Shown here: one piece after another, positions 1 to 9,176 of the stretch | How positions within the stretch are numbered: position 1 is the stretch's first letter | How the letters are laid out: each line of letters opens with the position of its first letter | Assembly (NCBI GenBank): GCA_013359265.1 | Contig: JABWCD010000027.1 | Coordinates: forward strand, 1 to 64,000 | Origin: Candidatus Hydrogenedentota bacterium | Lineage (GTDB): Bacteria > Hydrogenedentota > Hydrogenedentia > Hydrogenedentales > SLHB01 | Length of the DNA stretch: 64,000 bases | Reading direction: 5' to 3' | Position numbers and translations under genes: made by a program | The notes under the pieces: generated by a model | Told to the model about the DNA's origin: nothing | Databases searched by the model: none | Seen by the model: the letters and a program-made list of their open reading frames with translations, nothing else

Positions 1-312
1 CGGAGCGGGCGCTGGAGCGGCCTCCGCCGGCGCGGGCGCCGGACCGGAGTCCACATTGCGAATGCTATCCACCGTGTACCAGTGCAAAAGACTCTTATCG
101 TCCCGAAGCACAAGCCACTGCTCGTCTGCCGCGACGAGAGTGCCTGAAAACGTGCCGGACCCCGCATCGTTCCGTAACGTTACCGTGACGGGTATCCCGA
201 CGGGTAACTGCGCCTCCGCCGGAAGGGCTGCGTACGTTTCGGAATTCGAGAACGCGAGCGCGAACGCGAGTACACCCACTACACCCAGCACCACCAGAAT
301 CAGCCGACGCAT
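1..312 (-). CDS. Small exported protein with Sm/SH3-like body, C-terminus cut by window edge
   Basis: Reading the minus strand from an ATG at 312 gives an uninterrupted frame that runs off the window at base 1, so only the first 104 residues are visible. A GGAG motif lies 6 bases before the ATG. Residues 1-28 form a Sec-type signal (MRRLILVVLG start, hydrophobic Leu/Val/Ala core). The mature part has an alternating beta pattern with GTFSGTLVAADEQWLVL and a following VDSIRNV, which resembles the small Sm-like or SH3-like barrels of bacterial periplasmic proteins. It then enters an Ala/Pro-rich tail of alternating AP and AE. The tail may be a linker to a further domain outside the window. Function unknown; the gene call is fairly safe, the fold suggestion is weak. 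Confidence 0.6.
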   Translation of the reverse strand, partial: MRRLILVVLGVVGVLAFALAFSNSETYAALPAEAQLPVGIPVTVTLRNDAGSGTFSGTLVAADEQWLVLRDDKSLLHWYTVDSIRNVDSGPAPAPAEAAPAPAP

Positions 313-443
313 CGTTATCATCTCCTTTGTTGGACCTGACGGCCTTGCAAGCGGCGGAAGCATAGCACGAAGCCATCTTCCTTACGCCAGAATATTTTTC
401 CGGACACCCGGCATCCCGCGATTGGCCTACAGTACCTTCTGTA

Positions 444-3400
444 CTATGTGTATCGCGCATCCGGATGGAAGCAGACCACCGCCGCGGTCGTGCCCGTCGG
501 AGAGAATTCGCCCGCGTCCGTAATCGTTATGCCGATGCGTCCGGTCGCTCCAAGCAGTTCGAGGATCGTGCGGTTGTACTTGGTGTCCGCCATCGCGGGA
601 TACCCCGGCGACCAGCGTGCGCCGTGCGCGGGTTCGAAGTGGAACCGCTCGCGCACATACCGGTGCGCGTAATCCGCCATGTCCTCCGCGATGCGGTCCG
701 AAAGGCCCTGCAAATACAGTTGCGATTCGGAGTCGCCCGCTTCCTTGAACGCGCGAAGTTGTGCGTCAACCTGCGGGCCGCTCGTCGAAAGCTGCACACC
801 GATCGCATCGAACTGACCGGAGTCCTTCGTCCGAAAGTATTGCGCCGCGCACACGGTGTCTTTTCGTCCGGCGCCGACAACCACCGTGAAACCGAATCGG
901 GCGATTTCGCGCGCGAGATCCGCGGGGTCGTATACGATCACCTCGTCGCCGTCGGACTGGCACGGCCACACCCCGCAGACCGCCTGCGGCTGCACCCAGC
1001 CTTTCCTGTCCGCAAGCGCGATCCACTCCTCCAACAGCGCGCGCAGTTTCTCCGGGCTTTCGCCGCGCTTCTCGCGCCCCGCTTTCCCGCCAAACTTCCA
1101 GTTCAACGCGAACAAGGTCTTCGTGTCGATATTCGGCGCGAAGGTGTGCAGGTCGATGCGCAAAACCTCCGGCGAAAACCACGGTTTCTCCGGCAACCTG
1201 TGCTCGTCAAACGATATGACGCGGCGCGGCAACGTGCGCAGTAGTTCCGATTCCTCCGCCGCTCGTCTTTCCGCCTTCTCGAAGTTCTGACGAAGTTTTT
1301 CCAGGTTCACGCGGAAAAACGGATCGACCTCGCCGCCGGACTTCAGCGTATTCATTACATTGACGCCGTCCATCGCAGTCGGACAATAGAATACGTTCGA
1401 CCGCATCGACTCCGTGTTGGTGTTGCCCGCCATCGCCACGTACGCCGCGTGCCGGTCGTTCACCGGTGCGCCGCCTATCAGCACCGGCAAATGGCCGAGG
1501 CCCTGTTCGAGCATCATCTTCGACACCGTGATCATGTGGTTCGACGTCTGCACCAGCAGCGCCGACATCCCAATCGCGTCCGCGTTGTGCTCCTTTGCCG
1601 CGTCGAGATAACTCTGCAGCGGCGTCATCACGCCAAGATCGATCACGCGGTAGCCATAGTTCTCGAACAGCGTCTTCGCGAGGTCTTTCCCGATCGAGTG
1701 AACGTCCTGATACACCGTGCCGATAACGATCGTCCCTTTGTATTCAATCTTCGAGTGCACGTCGATACCCGCGGACACGCGCATGTACTCCTCAAGGAAC
1801 CCCATCACCTGCTTCATCACGTCCGCCGATTTCAACAAATGGGGGAGAGACACCTCCCCGCGCGCAAAGCCGTCGCCGAGTTCGTTCATCGCCCACATGA
1901 GGTGCATGTTGATAAACTCGAGCGGTTCGTGCTTTTTCACGACTTCCGCGACCTGCAACACGATTTTGTCCGCATACCGATACTCATGCCCGGCTACTGT
2001 GATGCTGCCCTGCGCGCGTTCCTTGAAACCGTCTTTCACCTTCTCGCAAATCGCCGTCTCCACGTCGAGATCGTCGTAGCTCGTGCGCTTGACGACCTCG
2101 AGTCCCTTCTTGCGCTCGGCAATCTCCTCGAGTTCTTCGTACGCCTGCATGTCGCGCTGAAGGATAACGCGCAGACCCAGTTCGTAGTCGTGCGGATCGA
2201 GGTCGCGCACGAACACGTAGTGGTGCGGATTGATAATCGCCGCATCGAGCCCGCGCTTGCGCGCTTCGTCAAGCCAGACGGACGTGAGCACCTTGCGCAT
2301 GTACGGTTTCTTTGCAAGCCCATTCGTCAAGTTGCCGACACCGCACGTCGTCCGTAAATCGGGATGAATCGCCTTGATCAGCGGAATAGCCTCCAGCGAT
2401 TCCATGGCAAAGTTCATCGATTCGTCCGATTCCGAACCAACCGGAAACACATTCATATCGATCAGAATCTGGCCCGGCCTTACACCATGTCGCGCTGCGT
2501 TCTCGACAATCTGCCGCGCAAGATCCGCCTTCTCCTCCCGCGTCGCGCCGGGGCCTTTTGCGCCCGCGGCAAGCCCGATATACAGCGGACAATGCTCCTT
2601 CGTCGCTTCACACACGGCGTCTACTTTGGTAACGCCCGGCGCCACCTCCTCCATTGACATCGAATTGATGATTGGGCGGCCCGGGTAGACCTTGATAGCT
2701 TCGGCAAGCGCGTCCACCGCAAACGAATCGAGACACATCGCGCCCGCAAAGTCCGTCGTCTGCTTATGGACAACTTCCGTAAGCGCCTTCGTCGTGTCGA
2801 CAAGGTTCGAGTCCATGCACACGTCGATGACTTTCACGCCGAGCCCGCGCACCTGTTCTTCGACGACCTCCTCGAGCGCGGCATGATCGATCGGCCCTCC
2901 GCTCTCGACGGCGTCCCGCACTTTCTTCGAACCGCGCACGTTCAGCCGCTCGCCGATCATGATCAGCGTCTTGCTGCTATCGAGCAGCACCGCTTCCTGC
3001 GGTCCCGAAACGTACAAACCGTTCTCCGGCGTTCGCTCCGCGGGCTTGCGCGCGCGTATCGTGTCCGCGATCGCGCGGATGTGGGCGGGCGTCGTCCCGC
3101 AACATCCGCCGACAATGTTAACGGCAAACTCGCGCGTGAACGTATCGAGATACTTCGCCATGTCCTCTGGCGAGAACTTGAACACCGTGCGTCCGCCTTC
3201 GGACACCGGCAGGCCCGCGTTCGGGACCACACTTATCGGCAGCGGCGAATACCGCGCAAGCTTCTCGACCGTCTTCGTCATCAGGTCCGGGCCGATGCTG
3301 CAATTGATCCCGAACGTGTCGATGCCAATCCCCGCGACCGTCACCAGCGCCGCGTGAATGTCCGTGTTGAAGATTTGCATCTTCGAGAATTGATCGACCG

Positions 3401-4064
3401 TCACCTGCGCCATGATCGGCAGCTTCTTGCCGCGCTCGCGCATCGCGCGTTGCCCGCCCATGACCGCAGCCTTCACTTCCAAAATGTCCTGCTGCGTTTC
3501 GTACAGCAGCACGTCCGCGCCGCCGTCGATGAGGCCCAACACCTGCACGTGGAAGTTGTCCATCATCTCGCCGAACGTCGAAAGCTTCAGGTTCGCGTCC
3601 GTGCTCGACAGCACTCGGTTCGACGGTCCAATCGATCCCAACACGAACAACGGCCGACCGTCATATTCTGGATCGCGCCTATATTCGTCCCGCGCCGCGC
3701 ACGCGATCTCCGCTGCCCGCCGGCTGAGGTGATACGCCATGTCCGCATGCGGCAGCGCGCGCAAATCGACGTTGTACGGGGTCGCCGCGAACCGCGACAG
3801 GTCGAGCCGCGAGAAATCGTATTCCGCCAGCCGGAACGGCGTCGCGCCAAATGTATTCGTCTCGACCGCGTTCGCCCCCGCGCGAAAGTAGGCGAGATGA
3901 ATGCCCTTGATTTCGTCCGGGTGCGAAAACACGAGGATATCCGGAAGCATCTTGAACTCGACCCCGCCGTAATCGGCGTCCGTCAAGTCCAGGTTCTGCA
4001 CCTGCGTGCCCATCGCCCCGTCAATGACGAGGACTTGGTGCTTGAGAGTAGATAGAAAGTCCAT
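444..4064 (-). CDS. metH: Cobalamin-dependent methionine synthase (5-methyltetrahydrofolate-homocysteine methyltransferase)
   Basis: The 1206-residue product transfers the methyl group of 5-methyl-tetrahydrofolate to homocysteine through cob(I)alamin, making methionine in the cytoplasm. All four MetH modules are present. The homocysteine domain (about 1-335) carries zinc ligands Cys255 and Cys321/Cys322 in GINCSIGP and GGCCGTTPAHI. The pterin-binding domain spans roughly 360-640. The cobalamin domain has the DxHxxG signature DVHSIG at 787-792, whose His is the lower axial cobalt ligand. The C-terminal activation domain ends with RWSPGYPA, the conserved adenosylmethionine-binding RxxPGYP element. 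The length matches the E. coli enzyme (1227 residues). No cobalamin or SAM riboswitch was recognised in the 142 bases upstream. An AGGA sits just before the ATG. It stands alone on the minus strand, downstream of the mntA-hepT pair. Confidence 0.97.
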   Translation of the reverse strand: MDFLSTLKHQVLVIDGAMGTQVQNLDLTDADYGGVEFKMLPDILVFSHPDEIKGIHLAYFRAGANAVETNTFGATPFRLAEYDFSRLDLSRFAATPYNVDLRALPHADMAYHLSRRAAEIACAARDEYRRDPEYDGRPLFVLGSIGPSNRVLSSTDANLKLSTFGEMMDNFHVQVLGLIDGGADVLLYETQQDILEVKAAVMGGQRAMRERGKKLPIMAQVTVDQFSKMQIFNTDIHAALVTVAGIGIDTFGINCSIGPDLMTKTVEKLARYSPLPISVVPNAGLPVSEGGRTVFKFSPEDMAKYLDTFTREFAVNIVGGCCGTTPAHIRAIADTIRARKPAERTPENGLYVSGPQEAVLLDSSKTLIMIGERLNVRGSKKVRDAVESGGPIDHAALEEVVEEQVRGLGVKVIDVCMDSNLVDTTKALTEVVHKQTTDFAGAMCLDSFAVDALAEAIKVYPGRPIINSMSMEEVAPGVTKVDAVCEATKEHCPLYIGLAAGAKGPGATREEKADLARQIVENAARHGVRPGQILIDMNVFPVGSESDESMNFAMESLEAIPLIKAIHPDLRTTCGVGNLTNGLAKKPYMRKVLTSVWLDEARKRGLDAAIINPHHYVFVRDLDPHDYELGLRVILQRDMQAYEELEEIAERKKGLEVVKRTSYDDLDVETAICEKVKDGFKERAQGSITVAGHEYRYADKIVLQVAEVVKKHEPLEFINMHLMWAMNELGDGFARGEVSLPHLLKSADVMKQVMGFLEEYMRVSAGIDVHSKIEYKGTIVIGTVYQDVHSIGKDLAKTLFENYGYRVIDLGVMTPLQSYLDAAKEHNADAIGMSALLVQTSNHMITVSKMMLEQGLGHLPVLIGGAPVNDRHAAYVAMAGNTNTESMRSNVFYCPTAMDGVNVMNTLKSGGEVDPFFRVNLEKLRQNFEKAERRAAEESELLRTLPRRVISFDEHRLPEKPWFSPEVLRIDLHTFAPNIDTKTLFALNWKFGGKAGREKRGESPEKLRALLEEWIALADRKGWVQPQAVCGVWPCQSDGDEVIVYDPADLAREIARFGFTVVVGAGRKDTVCAAQYFRTKDSGQFDAIGVQLSTSGPQVDAQLRAFKEAGDSESQLYLQGLSDRIAEDMADYAHRYVRERFHFEPAHGARWSPGYPAMADTKYNRTILELLGATGRIGITITDAGEFSPTGTTAAVVCFHPDARYT

Positions 4065-4206
4065 GTTCCTGAGAAATCCAATCAGGAAATTGTATCGAAG
4101 CGCGAATGCTACCTAAACAACGATCTGGTTGGGAGTATTCAACGGCGCGTTGATGCCGGCATTGCGAGCAAAGCCGATGGACGAGGAAGCTAACGCCGTG
4201 GAACGG

Positions 4207-4554
4207 CTACTCGTTCACTATAGCTTCCAATGCGGGCAAAAGCGCTGGAAGCTCGTCTTTCACCGTTTGCCACACGACACCGACATCTATGTCGAAATAG
4301 GCGTGTACAATTCGATTGCGCATTCCGATCATGTCTTGCCACGGAATCTCAGGGTGACCTGCGCGTGTTTCGAGCGACACGCGCGACGCGGCTTCGCCAA
4401 TAATCTCAATACACCGCACGAGCGAATGCTGCAGTTGGCGGTCCTGTCGCGCCGCTTCGAAATCAACATCGTGCGCAAACTCGATGGCCTCACGTGCAGC
4501 GTCAACAATATGGCGTAGTCTCACCTTATCCGAATCAAGAAGCATACTGGACAA
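4207..4554 (-). CDS. hepT: HepT-like HEPN ribonuclease toxin
   Basis: A 115-residue all-alpha HEPN (DUF86) protein. The ribonuclease signature RX4HXY is seen as R79-N-R-I-V-H84-A-Y86, and the helix before it (residues 40-60, [19 protein letters not shown]) is typical of HepT. In the characterised MntA/HepT systems the toxin cleaves RNA and is silenced when its partner adds AMP groups to the Tyr of this motif; that Tyr is present. The gene starts inside the last 20 bases of the upstream mntA reading frame, so the two are translationally coupled with antitoxin first. Likely a chromosomal toxin-antitoxin pair rather than cargo of a visible mobile element. Confidence 0.88.
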   Translation of the reverse strand: MSSMLLDSDKVRLRHIVDAAREAIEFAHDVDFEAARQDRQLQHSLVRCIEIIGEAASRVSLETRAGHPEIPWQDMIGMRNRIVHAYFDIDVGVVWQTVKDELPALLPALEAIVNE

Positions 4555-4828
4555 CTGCTTCGCGGATAACGTTATCTCTAAAGTATCGGCTCAAATCTCC
4601 GGCTGTCCGCATGTCGGCTCTCCGGCCGAGAATTTCCGAGAGCTCTCGCTCCATGCGGCTCAATGCCAGAAGGCCGGGCACATGGTCAGGTTCAAATTCA
4701 ACGAGCACATCCACGTCGCTGTCGGGTCCAAAATCGTCACGCAGCACTGATCCAAACAGCGCAAGTCTCGAGATATACCGCGCTCGGCAGAATTCTGCCA
4801 GCCTGTTCTTATCCACACAAAAGCTCAT
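4535..4828 (-). CDS. mntA: MntA-like minimal nucleotidyltransferase antitoxin
   Basis: A 97-residue DNA-polymerase-beta-fold minimal nucleotidyltransferase. The GSX10DXD signature is complete: G26-S27 followed by D38-V-D40 within [20 protein letters not shown], giving the metal-binding carboxylates. In the known family this enzyme AMPylates the HepT toxin Tyr and so neutralises it. A GGAG lies about 9 bases before the ATG at 4828. It overlaps hepT by 20 bases. Role inferred from family and neighbour; both partners look intact, so the pair is probably active. Confidence 0.88.
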   Translation of the reverse strand: MSFCVDKNRLAEFCRARYISRLALFGSVLRDDFGPDSDVDVLVEFEPDHVPGLLALSRMERELSEILGRRADMRTAGDLSRYFRDNVIREAVVQYAS

Positions 4829-5140
4829 TTCATAGTCTCCGATAAGGAACTGCGTTCAACTATACCACAGGGAATATTGACGGATGGGTATCGAACCCTA
4901 TCCGCGGGGCAATCGCACTAGATTGGCAAGTTTGCCGCGTATAAGTGGGGCAAAGCGGCGATACCTCGCCGCACTTCAAGGCGCTTTGCACAAATACATG
5001 ACGTCGATTGCCCGCGCGGAGCGCTTTGGAGTGCGCCCCGATAGCGGCGCTTTTCTTCGCCCAGGCCCTGATTGTCGCGACTTTAAGCGCGCTTGCCTTG
5101 ACCCTGCCCGCCTAGTGGAGCATATGCCGCTCGACGGAGT
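4829..5140. other. Intergenic region between divergent mntA and a secreted glycosidase-like gene
   Basis: No supported gene in these 312 bases. It must hold the divergent promoters of mntA (minus) and the gene at 5141 (plus), but no clear -35/-10 pair was recognised. A short hairpin occurs at 4881-4904 (CGGAT GGGT / ACCC ATCCG arms, single bulged T). Its TTCGA-containing minus strand recalls a tRNA T-loop, but the rest of a tRNA is absent. Confidence 0.5.
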
Positions 5141-7777
5141 ATGCTCCCGCTCATCATGCGACGATACATCTCAAAACGGACAGACTCCCGCCCAATGTGG
5201 AGCCGCGCCGACAGTCTGGCGGTGATTGTCGCGCTGGGGGTGTCACTCGCGGGCACGGTGGCTGTTTTCGTATTTGGAATACTATCGCGAGAGCCCGCCC
5301 ACACGATATCGAAAACGGAGCCACCGGTAACAGCAGTGAAGCATCCCGCGGGCTCGCGCGAGGACGCCAAGCCGGCGGTTGTCGAACCGCCAGCCTTGGC
5401 CTTGGCGCCAAAGGCTGACACTCCTGCCGACAGGGCGGAATTCGAGCCGAAGCAAGTCGAGACGAAACCGTCCGCACCGTCCGGCCCGATCACCATCCGC
5501 CCGACAGACACCGTCATCTTGAAAGACGTCACCCGCTTCGGCCTCAACATCGGCGCGCGCTCAACCTACGGCGCGGCGCAGCATCTGAAAAACCTGATCC
5601 CCAACCCCGGCTTCGAGGCGGGCGTGTTCGGCAGCATGATCCACGCCGCCAAAGGCGCAACGACCGTGCGCGTCGCGCAGGCTTTTTGGGACACCGACTG
5701 GACGCGCGAGGATTACGGCATCGGCCAGCCCGCCGGCTTTTGGGACGGCGGCGAATACGAGTTCACGTACGGCGCGGCCAAAGGCCGCACGGGCCGAATC
5801 ACACGGTTCGCGCTCGAGAACCACGAAAACGTGTTCTACCTCGACGGCGGCGGCCCCGCGCCGAACGAGTGGGACGTGCTCGTCGTGCGCCGCGACCTTC
5901 CGGGCCTCGTTGCTGGCCCGCGCATGGCCACCGACTGCGTCTCGAACGACGTGCGCCCGGGAAGTCCGGGCAAACAGTCGCTGCATCTGAAAGCGGGCGG
6001 CGAGTGGTCCAAGTGCGAAGTGTACATGGACAGCGAGTGGCGCGACGGCGACAAGAGCGCGGGCAAACTCATCGTTGTTCGCGGCCCGTGGAAGATTTCG
6101 TTCTGGGCCAAAGGCAAGGGCGTCGCAGACCGCATCCGCGTCATGTTTCATCGCGAGGGCGAAGGCAGTTTCATTGACGAATCGATCAAACTCTCGCCGC
6201 AATGGCAGCTCATCGAGCGCGCCTTCACTGTTCCCGACGGCGCGGACAAGCTGGGCCCGTACAACGAAGGCGATTATCATCCGCTCCTCGTGCTGTCCCT
6301 GAGCGTCGACAACGACGGGGGCCAGGTCTGGCTCGATGACGCAGCACTGGAACCCGCAAACGAAAAGAACCCCACCGTCTTCACCGATGCATTCGTCAAT
6401 CGCCTGAAGGAGTTGCGTCCCGGCGTCCTGCGCAATTGGAGTACACAGCACGGCAACACGCTCGTCAATGAGATCGCGGAACCGTTCGAGCGAAAGACGA
6501 ATGGATACAGCCCGCGGCAACGCGCCGCGGGCGAGTGGGGCTTCTCTCTGCACGAATTCCTGCAATTGTGCAAAGAGATCGAGGCCGAGCCGTGGTACGT
6601 CATGCCGCCCATGTGGAGCGAGCGGGACGTGCACGGGTTGATGGAGTACCTCGCCGGTCCCGCGGACGGCGCGCATCCCTACGCGGACCGCCGTGCAAGC
6701 CTCGGTCAACAGGAACCGTGGTCCGATGTGTTCAAACGCATCCACATCGAATTCGGCAACGAGATGTGGGGCGAAGCCTCCGCGAACGATCCGTTCTTCG
6801 GCGCATCGGCCCTCGGCGGCGAACGGCTCGGCACGATGGCAAACGAACGCTTCGCGTTATTGCGCGCGAGTCCGTTCTTTAAGGACGATAAGATCAACCT
6901 GATCATCGGCGGACAGTTCTACTACCCCGGGCGACAGGGGGAAATCGACGCAACGGGCAACCACCACCGCGAAATCGCGCTCGCACCGTACTTCGGTTCT
7001 GACAAGGAACATGCAAACGACGACGAACTTTTCTATCCCCTGTTTGCGCGGCCCTTCGAAGACGTCGCGACGGGCCGGATGAAACAGTCGCAGGACGAAC
7101 TCGACAGGGGCGGCAAGAAGACCGGTCTTGCGATCTACGAAATCAACTTCCACACCACCGGCGGCGAAGCGCCAATCGACGTGACAAACGATTTTGTGAC
7201 GGGCGCGAACGGCGCCCTCGCGCTGCCGCTTTACATGCTCGTCTACCAGCGCGACATGGGCGCGAAAAACCAATGCGCATTCACCGCGATTCAATACTCC
7301 TTCGGCATCGGCGAAGGCCGCTACGTCCGCGTCTGGGGCCTACTGCGCGACATCGCCGCCACCGCCCGCAAACGCCCCACCTGGCTAGGACTCGAACTCG
7401 TCAACCGCGTCATCCAGGGCGACATGGTCGCCGTCGACATCGAGGGTACGAGAAACGGCTGGACCCAAAGACCCATCAACACCGTCGAGAACGAAATCGA
7501 CGTTCCATTCGTTCACGCGTTTGCGTACAAGAACGGCAACACGCGCAGCCTGATCGTGTTCAACCTCAATCTCACGGACGCAACATCCGTCAACGTCGCA
7601 ATCGAAGGTGCCGCATCCGGTCCCATCACACGTCACCAAATAGCCCCTAAGTCGCTACACGACGACAACGAAGACGCGGAAACCGTATCAATCGTCACAG
7701 ATTTGCTCGAAGCCACAAACCCAACTACCCTGGAGCTTCCGGCTCACTCGCTGACGGCTCTGGAATGGCAGACCTGA
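5141..7777 (+). CDS. Large secreted clan GH-A glycoside-hydrolase-like protein
   Basis: 878 residues. A membrane-anchor or signal segment (about residues 22-50, LAVIVALGVSLAGTVAVFVF) is followed by a Pro/Ala/Lys-rich linker to about residue 120. Next come a beta-rich jelly-roll-like part (about 150-400) and a TIM-barrel-like half. The barrel contains IHIEFGNEMWGE, whose Glu541 after Asn is the expected acid/base of clan GH-A enzymes, and AIYEINFHT, whose Glu667 is the likely nucleophile. The last ~120 residues form another beta region. The organisation recalls alpha-L-arabinofuranosidase-type (GH51-like) or related retaining enzymes, but I cannot fix the family or substrate. The ATG at 5141 has GGAG only 1-2 bases before it; the ATG at 5156 is an alternative with longer spacing. 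The gene stands alone, with a duplicated non-coding element after it. Confidence 0.75.
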   Translation: MLPLIMRRYISKRTDSRPMWSRADSLAVIVALGVSLAGTVAVFVFGILSREPAHTISKTEPPVTAVKHPAGSREDAKPAVVEPPALALAPKADTPADRAEFEPKQVETKPSAPSGPITIRPTDTVILKDVTRFGLNIGARSTYGAAQHLKNLIPNPGFEAGVFGSMIHAAKGATTVRVAQAFWDTDWTREDYGIGQPAGFWDGGEYEFTYGAAKGRTGRITRFALENHENVFYLDGGGPAPNEWDVLVVRRDLPGLVAGPRMATDCVSNDVRPGSPGKQSLHLKAGGEWSKCEVYMDSEWRDGDKSAGKLIVVRGPWKISFWAKGKGVADRIRVMFHREGEGSFIDESIKLSPQWQLIERAFTVPDGADKLGPYNEGDYHPLLVLSLSVDNDGGQVWLDDAALEPANEKNPTVFTDAFVNRLKELRPGVLRNWSTQHGNTLVNEIAEPFERKTNGYSPRQRAAGEWGFSLHEFLQLCKEIEAEPWYVMPPMWSERDVHGLMEYLAGPADGAHPYADRRASLGQQEPWSDVFKRIHIEFGNEMWGEASANDPFFGASALGGERLGTMANERFALLRASPFFKDDKINLIIGGQFYYPGRQGEIDATGNHHREIALAPYFGSDKEHANDDELFYPLFARPFEDVATGRMKQSQDELDRGGKKTGLAIYEINFHTTGGEAPIDVTNDFVTGANGALALPLYMLVYQRDMGAKNQCAFTAIQYSFGIGEGRYVRVWGLLRDIAATARKRPTWLGLELVNRVIQGDMVAVDIEGTRNGWTQRPINTVENEIDVPFVHAFAYKNGNTRSLIVFNLNLTDATSVNVAIEGAASGPITRHQIAPKSLHDDNEDAETVSIVTDLLEATNPTTLELPAHSLTALEWQT

Positions 7778-7991
7778 CTCCTCTCCCCTTTGAGATTTCA
7801 AATCAGAGATTTAAGATTCCTCCCCTCAATGCGGCGCCGGATTCACGGTCAAGAACAAATGGTATGAGCCGCTCCTGACTCCTGACTCCTGGCTCCTGAT
7901 CTCCTCTCCCTTCTGAGATATCAAATCTGAGATTTGAGATTCCTCTCCTCGAAGCCGCGTCGGATGCACGATCAAAAGACGAATGGTATGA
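7778..7991. repeat. Two imperfect direct copies of a ~90-bp non-coding element
   Basis: Copy 1 (7778-7867) and copy 2 (7901-7991) share the same order of blocks: CTCCTCTCCC, GAGAT.TCAAATC.GAGATTT, AAGATTCCTC or GAGATTCCTC, a CCG/CGT..GGAT.CACG.TCAA block and a terminal GAATGGTATGA-like block. They are separated by 33 bases made of near-tandem CTCCTGACT units (7871-7900). Each copy contains short inverted GAGATTT/AAATCTC-like segments. They lie directly after the stop of the glycosidase-like gene and before the convergent membrane-protein gene. No coding potential is visible. Confidence 0.75.
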
Positions 7992-7995
7992 AACA

Positions 7996-8721
7996 CTACG
8001 TCGTGGCTGGCGCTCCGTTTGACACGATAATCTCGAATGGCGGCGTTCTGTCCGCCAAGTACCGAAGCAGGGCGAAGATGAGTATGCTCACGCCGATCAT
8101 CTCGAGCGATTCCTCGAAGGTGACGTAAGCCGTGTAACGCGCGTTCATGTACCCGCCCGATTCGTCAATCGGCCCTTCCAACAATTCGAACCCGACCGAC
8201 CCGGCAATAAACACGGCCCCGCCAAGAACCATCAATGCCATCACCGTGTGCGGCAAACGCATCAGGAAACGCAGGTACACAAAGAACACAACGATGGCAA
8301 AGATCAACGCCGGAATTATCCACACGTAATACAGGAATCCCGTGGCGCGCATGCCTTCCATCCGCAGCAGGTTCACCACAACCCCGCCCATCCGTTCGTG
8401 GAACTGGATTGTCTCGTCCATGCCGAACGCGCAGAAGATTCCCGCCAGCCCCGTCCAATGCGGCCAGTCGCGCCCCGCCCCGCGCCGTGCGGAATACGCG
8501 ATCAACCCCGCGAGCGCTCCCGCGCCAAGCCACAAGCAGGTTGACCAGAGGCTCGGTATGTTCGTCTCCTCCTCCATGTTGAAGAGGGGCACCAACCCAT
8601 ACAGACGCCCGTGGCCGAACACCAGACGCGACACCTGCCCCAAGATATGAATCCCAGCTAGCCCCAAACTCACGCCAATGAGAAACGCGAATGTGCGGTT
8701 CGGAGAAATGCGAATGACCAT
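7996..8721 (-). CDS. Polytopic membrane protein of unknown function
   Basis: From the ATG at 8721 (GGGGGAT-type Shine-Dalgarno about 11 bases upstream) the product is 241 residues with about six hydrophobic segments. The frame is open to 8877, but that extension is Arg-rich and lacks a better ribosome site. Conserved-looking polar patches lie between the helices: FGMDETIQFHERMG, FELLEGPIDESGGYMN and VTFEESLEMIGVS, the last two rich in acidic residues close to membrane faces. I do not recognise the family. It converges on the duplicated element at 7778-7991. Confidence 0.6.
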   Translation of the reverse strand: MVIRISPNRTFAFLIGVSLGLAGIHILGQVSRLVFGHGRLYGLVPLFNMEEETNIPSLWSTCLWLGAGALAGLIAYSARRGAGRDWPHWTGLAGIFCAFGMDETIQFHERMGGVVVNLLRMEGMRATGFLYYVWIIPALIFAIVVFFVYLRFLMRLPHTVMALMVLGGAVFIAGSVGFELLEGPIDESGGYMNARYTAYVTFEESLEMIGVSILIFALLRYLADRTPPFEIIVSNGAPATT

Positions 8722-8892
8722 ACCGAATAGATCCCCCGCCACGAATCGTCCCGCCTCGCGGCGCGGCTGCGGCAACGCTGATCTCGCGGACGTTCGGGCC
8801 CTAACCGTTCGGACAAGAATCCTAATCGAGTCCGATACACGATTCGAGTTTCTGGGCCGGAAGTCTACCTGCTCCAAGGATCTCAGGTCGCG

Positions 8893-9168
8893 CTACTGCG
8901 ACACCCACCACCGGCTGTTCTCGTACACAAGGTCTATCCCGACCTCCGTTCCCACGACCTGCACTTGCGCTTTGCTCTTGTCTTCGACCGACTCCAACTG
9001 CAACTGGAAATCCGCCGGCAGAACTACTCGGAGCCCGCCTTCAAACTGGTCGCTGAAAGCATCGCGCTGTCCCACTGCGACATGCCTCAGCGCTTCATTC
9101 CGGTCATTCCTCGCGACGGCCGCCCAGTTTACCTCTCTCTTTCTTTGCAAAACAGGTGCTACCCGCAT
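8893..9168 (-). CDS. Small hypothetical protein downstream of the HAAS-type gene
   Basis: A 91-residue frame whose ATG lies 8 bases beyond the stop of the upstream gene at 9177. The N-terminal half is basic and polar. The C-terminal half has a regular beta-like pattern (LPADFQLQLESVEDKSKAQV, then VGIDLVYENSRWW). No signal peptide and no good Shine-Dalgarno are visible, so translation would depend on coupling to the upstream gene. It could also be a decayed C-terminal piece. Function unknown. Confidence 0.42.
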   Translation of the reverse strand: MRVAPVLQRKREVNWAAVARNDRNEALRHVAVGQRDAFSDQFEGGLRVVLPADFQLQLESVEDKSKAQVQVVGTEVGIDLVYENSRWWVSQ

Positions 9169-9176
9169 GTTACATA

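Noticed and set aside
4870-4910. TTCGA-containing hairpin resembling a tRNA T-arm on the minus strand
   Set aside because: Only three base pairs can form the T-stem, and no D-arm, anticodon arm or acceptor stem can be found.
4884-5225. 113-residue plus-strand frame between mntA and the glycosidase-like gene
   Set aside because: No ribosome site, no recognisable pattern, and it overlaps the better-supported start at 5141.
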